Assembly (NCBI RefSeq): GCF_029690065.1
Contig: NZ_CP121463.1
Location: 1-64,000, forward strand
Origin: Arthrobacter sp. Y-9
Lineage (GTDB): Bacteria > Actinomycetota > Actinomycetes > Actinomycetales > Micrococcaceae
Length of the DNA stretch: 64,000 nt
Direction: 5' to 3'
Shown here: positions 34,375 through 43,961 of the stretch, one piece after another
Layout: every line of letters starts with the position of its first letter
How positions within the stretch are numbered: position 1 is the first letter of the stretch
Notes under the pieces: generated by a model
Databases searched by the model: none
The model's input: the letters and a program-made list of their open reading frames with translations, nothing else
Told to the model about the DNA's origin: nothing
Translations under genes and position numbers: made by a program

Positions 34375-36139
34375 AACGTTCTCCTCCCGGCCCTGGTTCC
34401 GCCTGGGCTGGCCCGTGCTGGTCGCCGCCGTGGCGATCGGCCTCGGCTCGGTGCTCAGCACCGCCCTGTCCGGCTACTTCGTGTTCCTCGGGGTTTCCGC
34501 GATCACCGCGGCGATCGCGATCCTCGGTCTGGGCGTGGTCACCGGCTCGGCCGGCATGATCGCGCTGTGCCAGATGACCTTCGCCGCGATCGGCGCGTGG
34601 GTGGTCGCGGGCCTGAACCTGATCAACGCTCCTGGCGGCTTCACCGTCTGGCTCCTGGCCGGGGGGCTCGCCGCGGGTGTGGCCGGTGTCCTGGTCGGGC
34701 TCCCGGCGCTGCGTCTGCGCGGGGTGAACCTCGCGGTCGTGACTCTGGGGTTCGCCGCGGCCGCGGACGTCACCCTGGTGCAGCTGCAGTTCCCGGGATC
34801 CGCTGACGGAGTGGCCGTGGCGCGGCCCGAACTCTTCGCCACGGACCGGAAGTACTTCTTCTTCAGCGTGATCGTGCTGACGCTCTGCGCTCTCGGCGTC
34901 TTCTTCCTGCAGCGCAGCCGGATCGGCTCGAGCTGGAAGTCGGTGGCGTTCTCCGAGCGTGGCACGGCGTCCGCGGGCCAGAGCGTCCGCACGGCGAAGC
35001 TGACGGCGTTCGCCGTGAGCGCGGCCCTCGGGGGGATCTCGGGCGGGCTCCTGGCCGGCCAGGTGCAGCTGCCTTTCGCCTCGAGTTTCACACCTCTGCT
35101 GTCCCTGGCCCTGTACATCCTGGCGGTCATGTCCGGGGCACACCTCATCGACATGGCGATCTTCGGCGGGATCATGTGGGTGGCCGTGCCGGAGCTGCTC
35201 AAACGCTGGGGCGTCCCGCAGGACTGGGGTTTCGTGATCTTCGGCCTGCTCGGCATCCAGGCGCTGACCAGCGGCTCCACCCTCGGTGACGCCATCCGCG
35301 GCGTCCTGCGGCGCCGTCGTCGCGCGGCACCGGAGCATGCCGTGCCGCAGCTCGCAGGCACCGGTCCTGAGGAGGAGGCTGCGCCTGCCGCCCCCGCACT
35401 CCCTGCCGACGCCGGGGAGGATCCCCGCAAACCCGTCCTCGTGGTGGAGGGCCTGAGCGTGCGGTTCGGCGAGCTCAAGGCGCTGGACGGGGTGTCCTTC
35501 AGCCTGCCGGAGAAGGGCATCATGGGGCTGATCGGGCCGAACGGCGCGGGCAAGTCCACCTTCGTGGACGCCCTCAGCGGCTTCCTGCCCCGGCACGGCG
35601 GCACGGTGCTTCTGGACGGCGCCGATCTGGCGGGCCTGACCCCGACCGAACGGGCGCGCCGCGGCCTGCGGCGCAGCTACCAGCAGGACCGGGTGCCGCC
35701 CGAGCTCACGGTCGAGGCGTACCTGCGGTTCGTGGCCCGGGCGAGGCTCAGCCGGGAGGAGATCGACGTGACGCTCGCGTTCTTCGGCTGCCCACCGGCG
35801 ACGGAGCGGCTCTCCGGCGTCGACGTCGGCACGCGCCGTATCGTCGAAGTCGCGGCCGCGGTCCTCGCCCGGCCGCAGGTCCTGATCCTCGACGAACCCG
35901 CCGCCGGCCTCTCCCACGAGGAGCACCTGGCCCTCGCGGAACGCCTCAAGGCCATCCCGGAACGGTTCGGCGTGGCCCTCATCATCATCGAGCACGACCT
36001 CGACCTGGTCCGCTCCGTCTGCCCCTGGCTCACGGTGCTGGACTTCGGCAAGGTCATCGCCTCCGGCCGGCAGGCCGAGGTCATGGCGGACCCCGCCGTG
36101 CTCGCCGCTTACCTCGGCACGACGGAGATGATCGCATGA
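34361..36139 (+). CDS. Fused LivM-type permease and LivG-type ATPase
   Basis: 592 aa. Residues 1-310 are the LivM permease with about nine helices (GVVTGSAGMIALCQMTFAAI). A Pro/Ala/Glu-rich linker of ~45 residues follows, then a LivG ATPase at about 360-592. Walker A is GPNGAGKS and Walker B is VLILDEPAAG. The ABC signature reads LSGVD instead of LSGGQ, a clear departure. Such permease-ATPase fusions occur in actinobacterial Liv-type importers. It overlaps livH-like by 14 nt and the next ATPase gene by 4 nt (ATGA). Confidence 0.92.
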   Translation: MRRAETFSSRPWFRLGWPVLVAAVAIGLGSVLSTALSGYFVFLGVSAITAAIAILGLGVVTGSAGMIALCQMTFAAIGAWVVAGLNLINAPGGFTVWLLAGGLAAGVAGVLVGLPALRLRGVNLAVVTLGFAAAADVTLVQLQFPGSADGVAVARPELFATDRKYFFFSVIVLTLCALGVFFLQRSRIGSSWKSVAFSERGTASAGQSVRTAKLTAFAVSAALGGISGGLLAGQVQLPFASSFTPLLSLALYILAVMSGAHLIDMAIFGGIMWVAVPELLKRWGVPQDWGFVIFGLLGIQALTSGSTLGDAIRGVLRRRRRAAPEHAVPQLAGTGPEEEAAPAAPALPADAGEDPRKPVLVVEGLSVRFGELKALDGVSFSLPEKGIMGLIGPNGAGKSTFVDALSGFLPRHGGTVLLDGADLAGLTPTERARRGLRRSYQQDRVPPELTVEAYLRFVARARLSREEIDVTLAFFGCPPATERLSGVDVGTRRIVEVAAAVLARPQVLILDEPAAGLSHEEHLALAERLKAIPERFGVALIIIEHDLDLVRSVCPWLTVLDFGKVIASGRQAEVMADPAVLAAYLGTTEMIA

Positions 36140-36825
36140 CCACCCTCACCCTCGACGGCGTCGCGGTCAGCCGCGGCGCCGGCCCCGTGATCTCCGGGGT
36201 CAGTTTCACCGTGAAAGCCGGTGAGGTGCTCGCCCTGGTGGGCCCGAACGGCGCGGGGAAGACGAGCCTGATCGAATCCATCTCCGGCGTGGTCGCGAAC
36301 TCCGCCGGGTCCATCAATCTCGGAGGCCGGCGGATCGACAAGCTCTCCCGGGTGCAGCGGGCACGTCAGGGGATCGTGCACATCGAACAGGGCCGCGCGG
36401 TCTTCCCCTCGCTCACCGTGCGGGAGAACCTGTCCCTGACGGCCCGCACCCCGCAGGCCCTCGCGGAGGCGCTCGAGAACTTCCCCGAGCTGGAGAAGCG
36501 GATCGACTCCCCGAGCGGCCTCCTCTCCGGTGGCGAACAGCAGATGGTGGTGCTCGCGCGGGCCTTCGCCGCGAAACCGTCCTTCCTGCTCATCGACGAG
36601 ATGTCCCTCGGCCTCGCGCCCGTGGTGTTCACCCGGCTCTTCCCGATCGTGGCGAAGATCGCCGAGACCGGGGTCGGGGTGGTGCTCGTGGAGCAGTTCA
36701 CCGAGCTGGCCCTGGGGCTCGCGGAACAGGCCGTCGTCGTCGCGGGCGGTGCCGTCAGCTACAGCGGGCCCGCGGCCCGCCTCAAGAACGAACCCGAGGT
36801 GCTGCACCGTGCGTACCTCGGCTGA
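36136..36825 (+). CDS. LivF-type ABC ATPase
   Basis: 229 aa. Walker A GPNGAGKTS, signature LSGGEQQM and Walker B FLLIDEMSLGLAP are all regular; the His switch position reads Gln in VEQF. It pairs with the ATPase half of the fused protein, whose signature is degenerate, so this subunit may carry the complete composite ATP site. It starts inside the previous stop (ATGA). Confidence 0.93.
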   Translation: MTTLTLDGVAVSRGAGPVISGVSFTVKAGEVLALVGPNGAGKTSLIESISGVVANSAGSINLGGRRIDKLSRVQRARQGIVHIEQGRAVFPSLTVRENLSLTARTPQALAEALENFPELEKRIDSPSGLLSGGEQQMVVLARAFAAKPSFLLIDEMSLGLAPVVFTRLFPIVAKIAETGVGVVLVEQFTELALGLAEQAVVVAGGAVSYSGPAARLKNEPEVLHRAYLG

Positions 36826-36855
36826 AGCACCCCACCTCACCTCTGGAGGCTCCTC

Positions 36856-38484
36856 ATGACCGCAGATCTCGTCCTGCTCGGGACCATCCGGACCGCGGAC
36901 CGCTCCCGGCCGCTCGCCGGGGCGCTCGCCGTCCGGGACGGACGGATCGCCGCCGTCGGCACGCCCGAGGAGGTGCTGGCCGCCGCCGGGCCCGACGCGG
37001 AGGTGCGGGAGCTCGGGAACTCGGTGGTCTACCCCGGCTTCGTCGATGTGCACAACCACCACGCGCTCGCGGGGCGCGCCGAACTGTTCGAGCTGGTTCT
37101 GGAGCCCTCGCTGGGCCTGGAGGAGATCCTCGACCGCGTCCGCGAGAAGGCGGCCGGACTGCCGGAGGACGCGTGGATCGTGGGCGGTGTGATCGCCTCG
37201 ACGCTGCTCACCTCGCTCGCGACCACCGCCACCCGGCGCCGTCTCGATGAGGCCGCAGGTGGCCGTCCCGTGATGCTCGCGGAGGACTCCCGGCACAACC
37301 GCTGGGCCAGCAGCCGCGCGCTCGAACTCGCCGGGATCACCGCGGAGACGATCCCCGCGGAGGGCGAGACACTGCTCGACCCGGTGGACGGCACACCCTC
37401 CGGAGTGCTGCTGGAAGCCGCCGGGATCCCGGTGCAGGAGGCGTACGACGGCGCCGGGGGACTGAGCGCTGAACAGCACCAGGCCGCCTCCCGCCGTGGC
37501 GTCGAGCTGCTGAACTCCTACGGCGTCACCGCGTTCCAGGACGCCGGCGCCTCCCTGCAGATCCTCGAGGCCCTCGCGGACCTGGACCGTGCGGGGGAGC
37601 TCAACGCGTGGGCGGTGAGTTCCCTCCTGATCAACGACCCCATCTTCGGATTCGACCCGGTGGGGGTGGAACTGATCGAGCGTGGCGAAGAGTTCCGCAC
37701 CGGGCACCACCGCCCGGACTTCGTGAAGATCTTCCTGGACGGCGTGCCTCCGGCCCGTACGGCCGCGTTCCTGGAGCCCTACGTGCCGGATGCCGCCCAC
37801 GGCGCGCACTTCCACGGTTCCACGACCATGACGGCGGAGGAGCTGCACGGCTGGCTGCGCGACGTCGCCGGCCGGGGTCTCGGAGCGAAGATCCACTGCA
37901 CGGGGGACGGCTCCGCCCGGCTCGTGCTGGACGCCGCCGAGCGGCTCCGCGCCGAGGGAGTCGACCTGCCGCTCCAGATCGCCCACGGCCAGTTCCTCGC
38001 CGCCTCCGACATGCCGCGCCTCGCGGCCCTGGGCGTCTCCGCGGACATCTCGCCGTTCCTGTGGTTCCCGGGGGTCATCCCGATGGCGCTGTCGGAGGTG
38101 CTCGGGGAACGCGCCGAGCACTCCCAGCCCAATAGGACGCTGCTGGACACGGGTGCGCTCGTGGCGGGCGGCTCGGACTGGCCGGTCAGTGAGTCGCCCA
38201 ACCCGCTGGAGGGCATTCAGGGCCTGGTGACCCGTGCCGATCCGCTCGGCCGCGCCCCGGGAGTGCTGTGGCCGGAGCAGGCGATCGGGCCGGAGGAGGC
38301 GCTCGAGGTGTTCACGCTCAACGCGGCCCGGGCGATGGGCCTGGGGGACGAGACAGGGTCCCTCGAAGCGGGGAAGTCCGCGGATTTCGTCATCCTCGAC
38401 CCGGACTTCGTGGTGGGTGACCCGGAACGGATCATCGACACGCAGGTCCAGGAGACCTGGTTCGCCGGGCGCCGCGTGTACTGA
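36856..38484 (+). CDS. Amidohydrolase family 3 (YtcJ-like) hydrolase
   Basis: 542 aa from ATG 36856 behind TGGAGG. The metal-binding start is GFVDVHNHHALAG (about 59-71, HxH). FVKIFLDGVPPARTAAFLEPY holds the carboxylated-Lys region of family 3. IHCTGDGSARLVLDAAE and GSDWPVSESPNPLEGIQGLVTR give the further His and the catalytic Asp. It cleaves a C-N bond, presumably of the compound brought in by the preceding importer. It ends just before a 14-bp tandem repeat and a terminator. Confidence 0.9.
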   Translation: MTADLVLLGTIRTADRSRPLAGALAVRDGRIAAVGTPEEVLAAAGPDAEVRELGNSVVYPGFVDVHNHHALAGRAELFELVLEPSLGLEEILDRVREKAAGLPEDAWIVGGVIASTLLTSLATTATRRRLDEAAGGRPVMLAEDSRHNRWASSRALELAGITAETIPAEGETLLDPVDGTPSGVLLEAAGIPVQEAYDGAGGLSAEQHQAASRRGVELLNSYGVTAFQDAGASLQILEALADLDRAGELNAWAVSSLLINDPIFGFDPVGVELIERGEEFRTGHHRPDFVKIFLDGVPPARTAAFLEPYVPDAAHGAHFHGSTTMTAEELHGWLRDVAGRGLGAKIHCTGDGSARLVLDAAERLRAEGVDLPLQIAHGQFLAASDMPRLAALGVSADISPFLWFPGVIPMALSEVLGERAEHSQPNRTLLDTGALVAGGSDWPVSESPNPLEGIQGLVTRADPLGRAPGVLWPEQAIGPEEALEVFTLNAARAMGLGDETGSLEAGKSADFVILDPDFVVGDPERIIDTQVQETWFAGRRVY

Positions 38485-38487
38485 GGA

Positions 38488-38532
38488 GGCCGGTGTAGTG
38501 AGTCGGCCAGTGCACTGAGGCCAGTGCACTGA
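38488..38532. repeat. 14-bp tandem repeat, three copies
   Basis: GGCCAGTGCACTGA occurs twice back to back (38505-38518, 38519-38532), and a diverged copy GGCCGGTGTAGTGA precedes them (38488-38501). Each unit carries a TGA. It begins 4 nt after the amidohydrolase stop. Confidence 0.8.
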
Positions 38533-38570
38533 CCCTCAGACGCTGCAGCGCGCCGGCCGGGCCGGACGAG

Positions 38571-38605
38571 GGAAGGGCCGGGGATCGCGGATCCCCGGCC
38601 CTTCC
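38571..38605. terminator. Bidirectional terminator, amidohydrolase/GMC
   Basis: A perfect 16-bp stem (38571-38586 with 38590-38605) with a 3-nt loop lies between the convergent genes. Only TAT follows on the plus strand. Confidence 0.75.
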
Positions 38606-38620
38606 TATCGTGCGGCGGCC

Positions 38621-40114
38621 TCAGCCTTGCAGCTGCGCTTCCCGGAGGTCTTCCAGCAGCAGGGCCGCGCCGCGCTCGCCGATCATGACGGCCGGCGCAT
38701 TGGTGTTCCCGGTGGTGATGGTCGGCATGACCGAGGCGTCGATGACGCGCAGTCCGCTCACGCCGCGCACCCGGAGCCGGGCGTCCACCACGGCCTCGGC
38801 GTCCGATCCCATCCGGCACGTCCCCACCTGGTGGTGATACGTGATGGCGGTGCGGCGCACGTAATCCTCCACGTCCTCATCGGCCACGTCCGGGCCCGGA
38901 TACAGCTCGACGGAGCCCCACTCCTCGGCGAGGGCCGCCTGTCGCCCGACCCTGCGCATCTGCCGGACCGAGGCTGCCAGGGACCGCACATCCTCCGGGT
39001 CCTGCAAGGCGCCGAGATCGATCTCCAGCGGGTCATCCAATTCCGGCCCCGTGATGCGCAGGGCACCCCGGCTGCGGGGGCGGACGATGCCGGCCATGAG
39101 CGAGAACCCGTGCTCGGCCGTCGCGGGGAGTTCGTCCGAGAACATCGGCACGGAGAAGTGGATCGGCTGCGTGTCCGGCTCCGGCAGGTCCGGCAGGCTC
39201 CGCCAGAAGGCATGGGTCTGGGTGACCGAGACGCCCGGCTGTGGCGGCTCGACAGCGCGGGCCGTCGTCGTGAAGATGACCGGCGAGAGCAGGTGGTCGT
39301 GGAGGTTGCGGCCGACCTGCGGCGAATCCACCGCGACGTCGATGCCCAGCGCGCCCAGCTCCTCCGCCGGGCCGATGCCGGACCGGAGCAGGATGGCGGG
39401 GGACTCGAGGGCGCCGGCCGCGAGCACGACCGTGTCGGCACGCAGTTCGTGCTCGCCGTCGGCGTCCCGGTATCTCACGCCGACCGCGCGTCCGTCCTCG
39501 AGGATGACCGAGTGGACGTGGGCTCCCGTGCGGATCTCGACGGCGTCGCGCACCGGCTTGAGGTACGCCATCCAGGTGTTGACCCGGCGGCCGTCGCGCG
39601 CGGTGATCTGCTCCTGCGACGCGCCGTCGAGGGCGCCCGCGTTGTAATCCGGATTCCGGGGCACGCCCTCCTGGCCGTAGGCGGCGAGGATGCTCTCCTG
39701 GATGGGCGTGAGCGGGTAGTCGTCGGTGACGGGCAGGAGGTCGTTCTCGATCGCCTCGTAGACCGGGCGGACCGTGTCCCAGCCCCAGCCGGTGCACCCC
39801 GCGGCCTCCCAGCCGTCGTAGTCGCTCGGGGCGCAGCGCACCCAGATCATGGCGTTCAGGGCGTGCGAACCGCCGAGCACCTTGCCCCGCGGGAGGTGCA
39901 GCCGGCGACCGGCCGCGTGCTCCTGCGGCACCGTGTGCCGGTCCCAGTCCTCCGGGCCGTGCCAGAGCTCCCCGGCGCGGGACGGGTCGTGGATCGCCGG
40001 GTTGAGGTCCTCCCCGCCGGCCTCCAGCAAGGTGGTGACGACGCCGGCGTCGTGCAGTCTGCGGGCGACGACGGCGCCTGCCGAGCCGCCGCCCACGACG
40101 ATCGCGCTGCTCAT
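38621..40114 (-). CDS. GMC-family FAD oxidoreductase
   Basis: 497 aa from ATG 40114 behind GGGAGGGG. FAD fold [16 protein letters not shown] at the N-terminus, [14 protein letters not shown] (about 88-101) as first GMC signature, [16 protein letters not shown] (about 247-262) as second, and the C-terminal active site [11 protein letters not shown] plus [20 protein letters not shown]. It oxidises an alcohol to an aldehyde or ketone. The choline dehydrogenase group is the closest by layout. Convergent with the amidohydrolase gene, so shared metabolism is suggested but not shown. Confidence 0.92.
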   Translation of the reverse strand: MSSAIVVGGGSAGAVVARRLHDAGVVTTLLEAGGEDLNPAIHDPSRAGELWHGPEDWDRHTVPQEHAAGRRLHLPRGKVLGGSHALNAMIWVRCAPSDYDGWEAAGCTGWGWDTVRPVYEAIENDLLPVTDDYPLTPIQESILAAYGQEGVPRNPDYNAGALDGASQEQITARDGRRVNTWMAYLKPVRDAVEIRTGAHVHSVILEDGRAVGVRYRDADGEHELRADTVVLAAGALESPAILLRSGIGPAEELGALGIDVAVDSPQVGRNLHDHLLSPVIFTTTARAVEPPQPGVSVTQTHAFWRSLPDLPEPDTQPIHFSVPMFSDELPATAEHGFSLMAGIVRPRSRGALRITGPELDDPLEIDLGALQDPEDVRSLAASVRQMRRVGRQAALAEEWGSVELYPGPDVADEDVEDYVRRTAITYHHQVGTCRMGSDAEAVVDARLRVRGVSGLRVIDASVMPTITTGNTNAPAVMIGERGAALLLEDLREAQLQG

Positions 40115-40328
40115 CTCAGCCCCTCCCGCGAGGGGCCGGGGCCCGGTGGGCACGGGTGGGTGGGGACTGGGACATCATCGGCCTCCTTGCGTCGCTTCCA
40201 TGCCGCCACGCGGCGTGCTCCCATTCTGTTCCGGGGACGGGGGCGGCGGCTTTGACGGTCCGCGCACAGCACCGTGCGGGGCGCGAACGATCCGGGAGGG
40301 TGCGGCCGGGACGCGGGCCGCGTGGAGC

Positions 40329-41441
40329 TCAGACCTCGGGGTGCACGGTCCGGTAGCGCTCGATCTGCTTGAGCCGTCGGCCCAGCGAATCGCGGCGCGG
40401 ATGCGGCGTGACGTCGGGGGCCTCACCGGTGAGCTCGACGTGTTCCTGGCCGTACTTCCAGAGCAGGAGGTCGTCCAGGAGGCGATCGGGGCCGGGGGAG
40501 TAGCGGTGGTCCAGGGCGTCGCGGACCTGGCGGATCCGTTCGGCGCTCAGCAGGTCCGCCATCTCGATGGTGCGCGTCAGCCCGTGGGCGGCCAAGAGTT
40601 CGGCGGCCCAGCCCCAGTCATCGTCGACCTTGCGGTCCACGTGCGGGAGCAGGGTTTGCCAGACGCGCCGGACCTGGTCCGGGGTGAGCGGGATGGACCC
40701 GTTGCCTTCCTCGTCCCAGTAGCTCCGGACTTCCTGGTAGCTCTCCTGAAGGTCCGCGAAGGCGCCTTCCACGGTCTCCAGCATGGCCGCCGTCGCGGTG
40801 AACTGGCGGTCGAACTGCGGGGTCCACGCGCGTGGGTCGTCGGTCTTGAAGCGGATGTCGTGCTCGATCTCGCTCCAGGCGTGCGCGAACACCGTGCGGA
40901 TCTGGCACTCGAAGAAGTAGCTGCCGTTCGGCGGGATGTCCGGGTTGAAGATCTGCTGATACTCCCGGACCACCTCGTTCTGAATGGTGCGCAGGATGAG
41001 GTGACGGCTGGAATAGCCGTAGGTGCCGGATTCGATCGACCCGATGTCCTTCTCGCGGTCGCCGCGGCAGTCGAAGAGCTGGCGCTGCTTCTTGATGACG
41101 TTGGCGACCGTGGCGTTGTCAGCCGGAAGTTTGGTGATGACGCGGATGCCGACCATGTCATTGAGGGTGCGGAAGGGGTCCGGGAACTTGAGCACCGGCT
41201 GGCCGCCCGGTTCCAGGGGCGCTTCCAGACGGGAGATCTTCTCCTGGAACGATTCGACCGTCTTGGTCCGGCCCGTGACGAACAGCGGCGTCACCTCGGA
41301 GGCCTTCAGGATGCCGCGCAGGGTCAGCAGGACGTTCTGGGTGACGAGTTTCAGGGACGGGCGCACCTTGCGGTACAGCTCCACGTGCTCGGCGACCAGC
41401 GCGCGCTGGTCATCGTCCAGACGATCCCAATTGCTTGCCAT
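40329..41441 (-). CDS. RelA/SpoT-type nucleotidyltransferase domain protein
   Basis: 370 aa. The region 50-210 matches the ppGpp synthetase fold: GRTKTVESFQEKI, DMVGIRVITKLPAD, YGYSSRHLIL and ECQIRTVFAHAWSEIEHD. There is no HD hydrolase domain and no TGS/ACT part, so it is a small-alarmone-synthetase-like protein with an added ~150-residue helical C-terminus of unknown nature. It may make (p)ppGpp-like alarmones or modify another nucleotide or RNA target, as toxSAS relatives do. No antitoxin-like neighbour is seen. Single gene. Confidence 0.85.
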   Translation of the reverse strand: MASNWDRLDDDQRALVAEHVELYRKVRPSLKLVTQNVLLTLRGILKASEVTPLFVTGRTKTVESFQEKISRLEAPLEPGGQPVLKFPDPFRTLNDMVGIRVITKLPADNATVANVIKKQRQLFDCRGDREKDIGSIESGTYGYSSRHLILRTIQNEVVREYQQIFNPDIPPNGSYFFECQIRTVFAHAWSEIEHDIRFKTDDPRAWTPQFDRQFTATAAMLETVEGAFADLQESYQEVRSYWDEEGNGSIPLTPDQVRRVWQTLLPHVDRKVDDDWGWAAELLAAHGLTRTIEMADLLSAERIRQVRDALDHRYSPGPDRLLDDLLLWKYGQEHVELTGEAPDVTPHPRRDSLGRRLKQIERYRTVHPEV

Positions 41442-41542
41442 GCCGCCAGCGTACTAGGCGCCGGGCGCCGCCCACGTCATGCAGCGGCCCGGGACCGCCA
41501 GGCACTTCCAGCGCATAGCACGTGTTAGTTACGATGAGGCCC

Positions 41543-42472
41543 ATGCTCACAGTCATTGGCGAAGCCCTCGTGGACGTGGTCCACAGCAAGTCCGGAACCT
41601 CGGCGCATGTGGGCGGCAGCCCCCTCAACGTGGCCGTCGGCCTCGCGCGCCTGGATCACCCGGTCCAGTTCCTCGGCCGCTACGGGCAGGACGAGTTCGG
41701 TGACGCCATCGCCGTGCACCTGCGGGACTCGTCCGTCATGGTGCCCCTGCCGCCGGACGCGCTGCCGTCCAGCGTCGCCAAGGCCACCCTCGACGACGAC
41801 GGCGCGGCCACCTACGAGTTCGACCTCGTCTGGGAGCTCCCGGGCCTCGCCGACCGGCTTCCGGTGGTCCTGCAGGGCAGCACCCTTCTTCACACGGGCT
41901 CCATCGCCACCGTCCTCGCGCCCGGCGCCGCAGACGTGCTGGCCGCCGTCGAGTTCGCCCATCCGAACGTGACCATCAGCTTCGACCCCAACTGCCGGCC
42001 GAGCCTGACCACCGACGTGGACGCCGTCCGCGAGCAGGTGGAGCGGTTCGTGCAGCTCGCCGACGTGGTCAAGGCCTCCGACGAGGACCTCGAGTGGCTC
42101 TACCCCGGGGTGGACGTGAAGGAGTCGGCCCGCCGCTGGCTGGCCCTGGGCGGCGAGAACGGCCCGGCGTTCGTCGTGGTGACGCGTGGCGCCGACGGCC
42201 CGTGGGGCGTCGCCGCGTCCGGCGAGACCGAGGTCCCGGCGCCGCGCGTCACCGTCGCCGACACGGTCGGGGCGGGCGATTCCTTCATGGCGGCCCTGCT
42301 GTCCGGGGTGGTGGACGCCGGGTACGACGGCGCGCTCAACCGTGAGCGCCTGCGCCGCCTGAGCGTCGAGGAACTGCGCTCCTTCCTGGCGTACGCGGCC
42401 CGCGCCGCGGCCATCACGGTGTCCCGCGCGGGCGCCAACCCTCCGGGCCGGGAGGAACTCGCCGGGCAGTGA
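41543..42472 (+). CDS. PfkB-family sugar kinase (fructokinase-like)
   Basis: 309 aa from ATG 41543. N-terminal signature GGSPLNVAVGLARLDHPVQF and C-terminal TVGAGDSFMAALLSG, with the catalytic Asp in GAGD. It phosphorylates a sugar with ATP; fructokinase is the nearest guess, but mannose or another hexose cannot be excluded. That would matter because mannan/N-glycan genes start about 2.4 kb downstream. It appears to have its own promoter, with AT-rich sequence at 41517-41535. Confidence 0.88.
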   Translation: MLTVIGEALVDVVHSKSGTSAHVGGSPLNVAVGLARLDHPVQFLGRYGQDEFGDAIAVHLRDSSVMVPLPPDALPSSVAKATLDDDGAATYEFDLVWELPGLADRLPVVLQGSTLLHTGSIATVLAPGAADVLAAVEFAHPNVTISFDPNCRPSLTTDVDAVREQVERFVQLADVVKASDEDLEWLYPGVDVKESARRWLALGGENGPAFVVVTRGADGPWGVAASGETEVPAPRVTVADTVGAGDSFMAALLSGVVDAGYDGALNRERLRRLSVEELRSFLAYAARAAAITVSRAGANPPGREELAGQ

Positions 42473-42561
42473 GTCTGCCCGCGTAAGGGCCAGGCCTCCG
42501 GGTCCCCGACGGGCAGGCCTGTCGTAGGCTGGTGACCACACACTGACAAAGGAGCCGGACC

Positions 42562-43092
42562 ATGTCCTTCGATCCCTATGCAGCCCTTCCCGCCGTCGCG
42601 GCGTTCCAGGTGACCAGCACCGATGTGGAGAACGGGGCGGTGTTCGCGCAGCCCCAGGTGAGTGGGGTGTTCGGGGCCGGCGGCGAGGACGTCTCGCCGC
42701 AGCTCAGCTGGGAAGGCGCGCCCGCGGGAACCCGCAGCTACGCCGTCACCGTGTTCGACCCCGACGCCCCGACGGCCAGCGGATTCTGGCACTGGGCCGT
42801 GCTGAACATCCCGGCGGATGTCACGAGCCTGCCCTCCGGAGCCGGGTCACCGGACGGCGCGCTGCTGCCCGAGGGCGCCATCCAGCTGCGGAACGACGCC
42901 GGATTCGCGGGCTACGTCGGCGCGGCCCCGCCCCAGGGCCACGGACCGCACCGCTACTTCGTGGTGGTCCACGCGGTCGACGTCCCCGTGCTGGATGTTC
43001 CGCTGGACGCCTCCCCGGGCCTGCTCGGGTTCAATCTCTTCAGTCACTCGATCGGCCGCGCCACTCTCGTGGCCGGCTACGAACGCCCGTGA
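42562..43092 (+). CDS. YbhB/YbcL-type PEBP protein
   Basis: 176 aa from ATG 42562 behind AAAGGAG. It has the PEBP core: [36 protein letters not shown] and [18 protein letters not shown], the anion-binding pocket of the phosphatidylethanolamine-binding family. The bacterial function is largely unknown. It overlaps the following HAD gene by 4 nt (GTGA). Confidence 0.93.
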   Translation: MSFDPYAALPAVAAFQVTSTDVENGAVFAQPQVSGVFGAGGEDVSPQLSWEGAPAGTRSYAVTVFDPDAPTASGFWHWAVLNIPADVTSLPSGAGSPDGALLPEGAIQLRNDAGFAGYVGAAPPQGHGPHRYFVVVHAVDVPVLDVPLDASPGLLGFNLFSHSIGRATLVAGYERP

Positions 43093-43961
43093 CCATGCGG
43101 CTGGTGGCCAGCGACGTCGACGGCACCATCATGGGGCACGACGGCGTCATCAGCACGCGCACCCGGAACGCCTTCGCGGCGGCACGGGAAGCGGGGGTCC
43201 AGGTGGTCTTCGTGACCGGCCGCCCGCCGCGCTGGCTGGGGCCACTGGCCGAACAGCTCGGTCATGACGGCACGGTCATCTGCTCGAACGGCGCGGTGGT
43301 CTGGGACATGGCCGGCGGCGAACTCGTGAGCGCCGACGCCCTCCTGCGGGAGCAGGTGCTGCAGCTTCGCGGGATCATCCAGGAACTGCATCCCGAAGCC
43401 GGTTTCGCGGCCGAGTGCGTGACGGGTCTGCGGGTGGAGGAAGGCTTCCACCGGGCTCACGCAGGGTCCCGCCTGGCGGAGCTGGAGTTCGCGCCGTTGG
43501 AGGAGAGCCTCGGCGCGGAGGACCGGGTGGTGAAGTTCCTGGCGGTCTCGCCCGTCCTGAGCGCCGAGGAGTTCCATGCGCTCGTGGTCGAGGCCGTGGG
43601 GCCGCTGGCCCACGTGACCCACTCGGATCCGCGTTTCTGTCTCCTGGAGATCTCCGCGCCCGGCATCACGAAGGCCCATACCCTGGAGCGCTACGCCGCC
43701 TCCCTTGGGATCGACGCCTCCGAGGTCGTCGCGTTCGGCGACATGCCCAATGATGTCCAGATGCTCGCCTGGGCCGGCGAGGGCTACGCCATGACCGGCG
43801 GCCACCCCGAGGCGCTCGCCTCCACCTCCTTCCGCGCGCCGTCCCTGGCGGACGACGGCGTGGCGCAGGTCATCGAGTCGAAGCTGGGTGGGATCCGGGT
43901 CCGGGCCGCCGGCACCTCAGGAGATATGCCGATCACGGCATCCACGGGAGGAGAAGCATGA
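43089..43961 (+). CDS. HAD hydrolase, Cof type
   Basis: 290 aa, GTG start at 43089 (an ATG two codons later is possible). Motif I is [10 protein letters not shown] with the nucleophilic Asp, motif [13 protein letters not shown], motif [18 protein letters not shown]. These define a Cof/IIB HAD phosphatase that removes phosphate from small metabolites. Coupled at both ends: 4-nt overlaps with PEBP and GDPD genes. Confidence 0.93.
   Translation: MTMRLVASDVDGTIMGHDGVISTRTRNAFAAAREAGVQVVFVTGRPPRWLGPLAEQLGHDGTVICSNGAVVWDMAGGELVSADALLREQVLQLRGIIQELHPEAGFAAECVTGLRVEEGFHRAHAGSRLAELEFAPLEESLGAEDRVVKFLAVSPVLSAEEFHALVVEAVGPLAHVTHSDPRFCLLEISAPGITKAHTLERYAASLGIDASEVVAFGDMPNDVQMLAWAGEGYAMTGGHPEALASTSFRAPSLADDGVAQVIESKLGGIRVRAAGTSGDMPITASTGGEA

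Noticed and set aside
36109-38529. Open frame of about 800 codons on the minus strand opposite the LivF and amidohydrolase genes
   Set aside because: Shadow of real genes; composition is His/Arg/Gly/Asp-rich without domain motifs.
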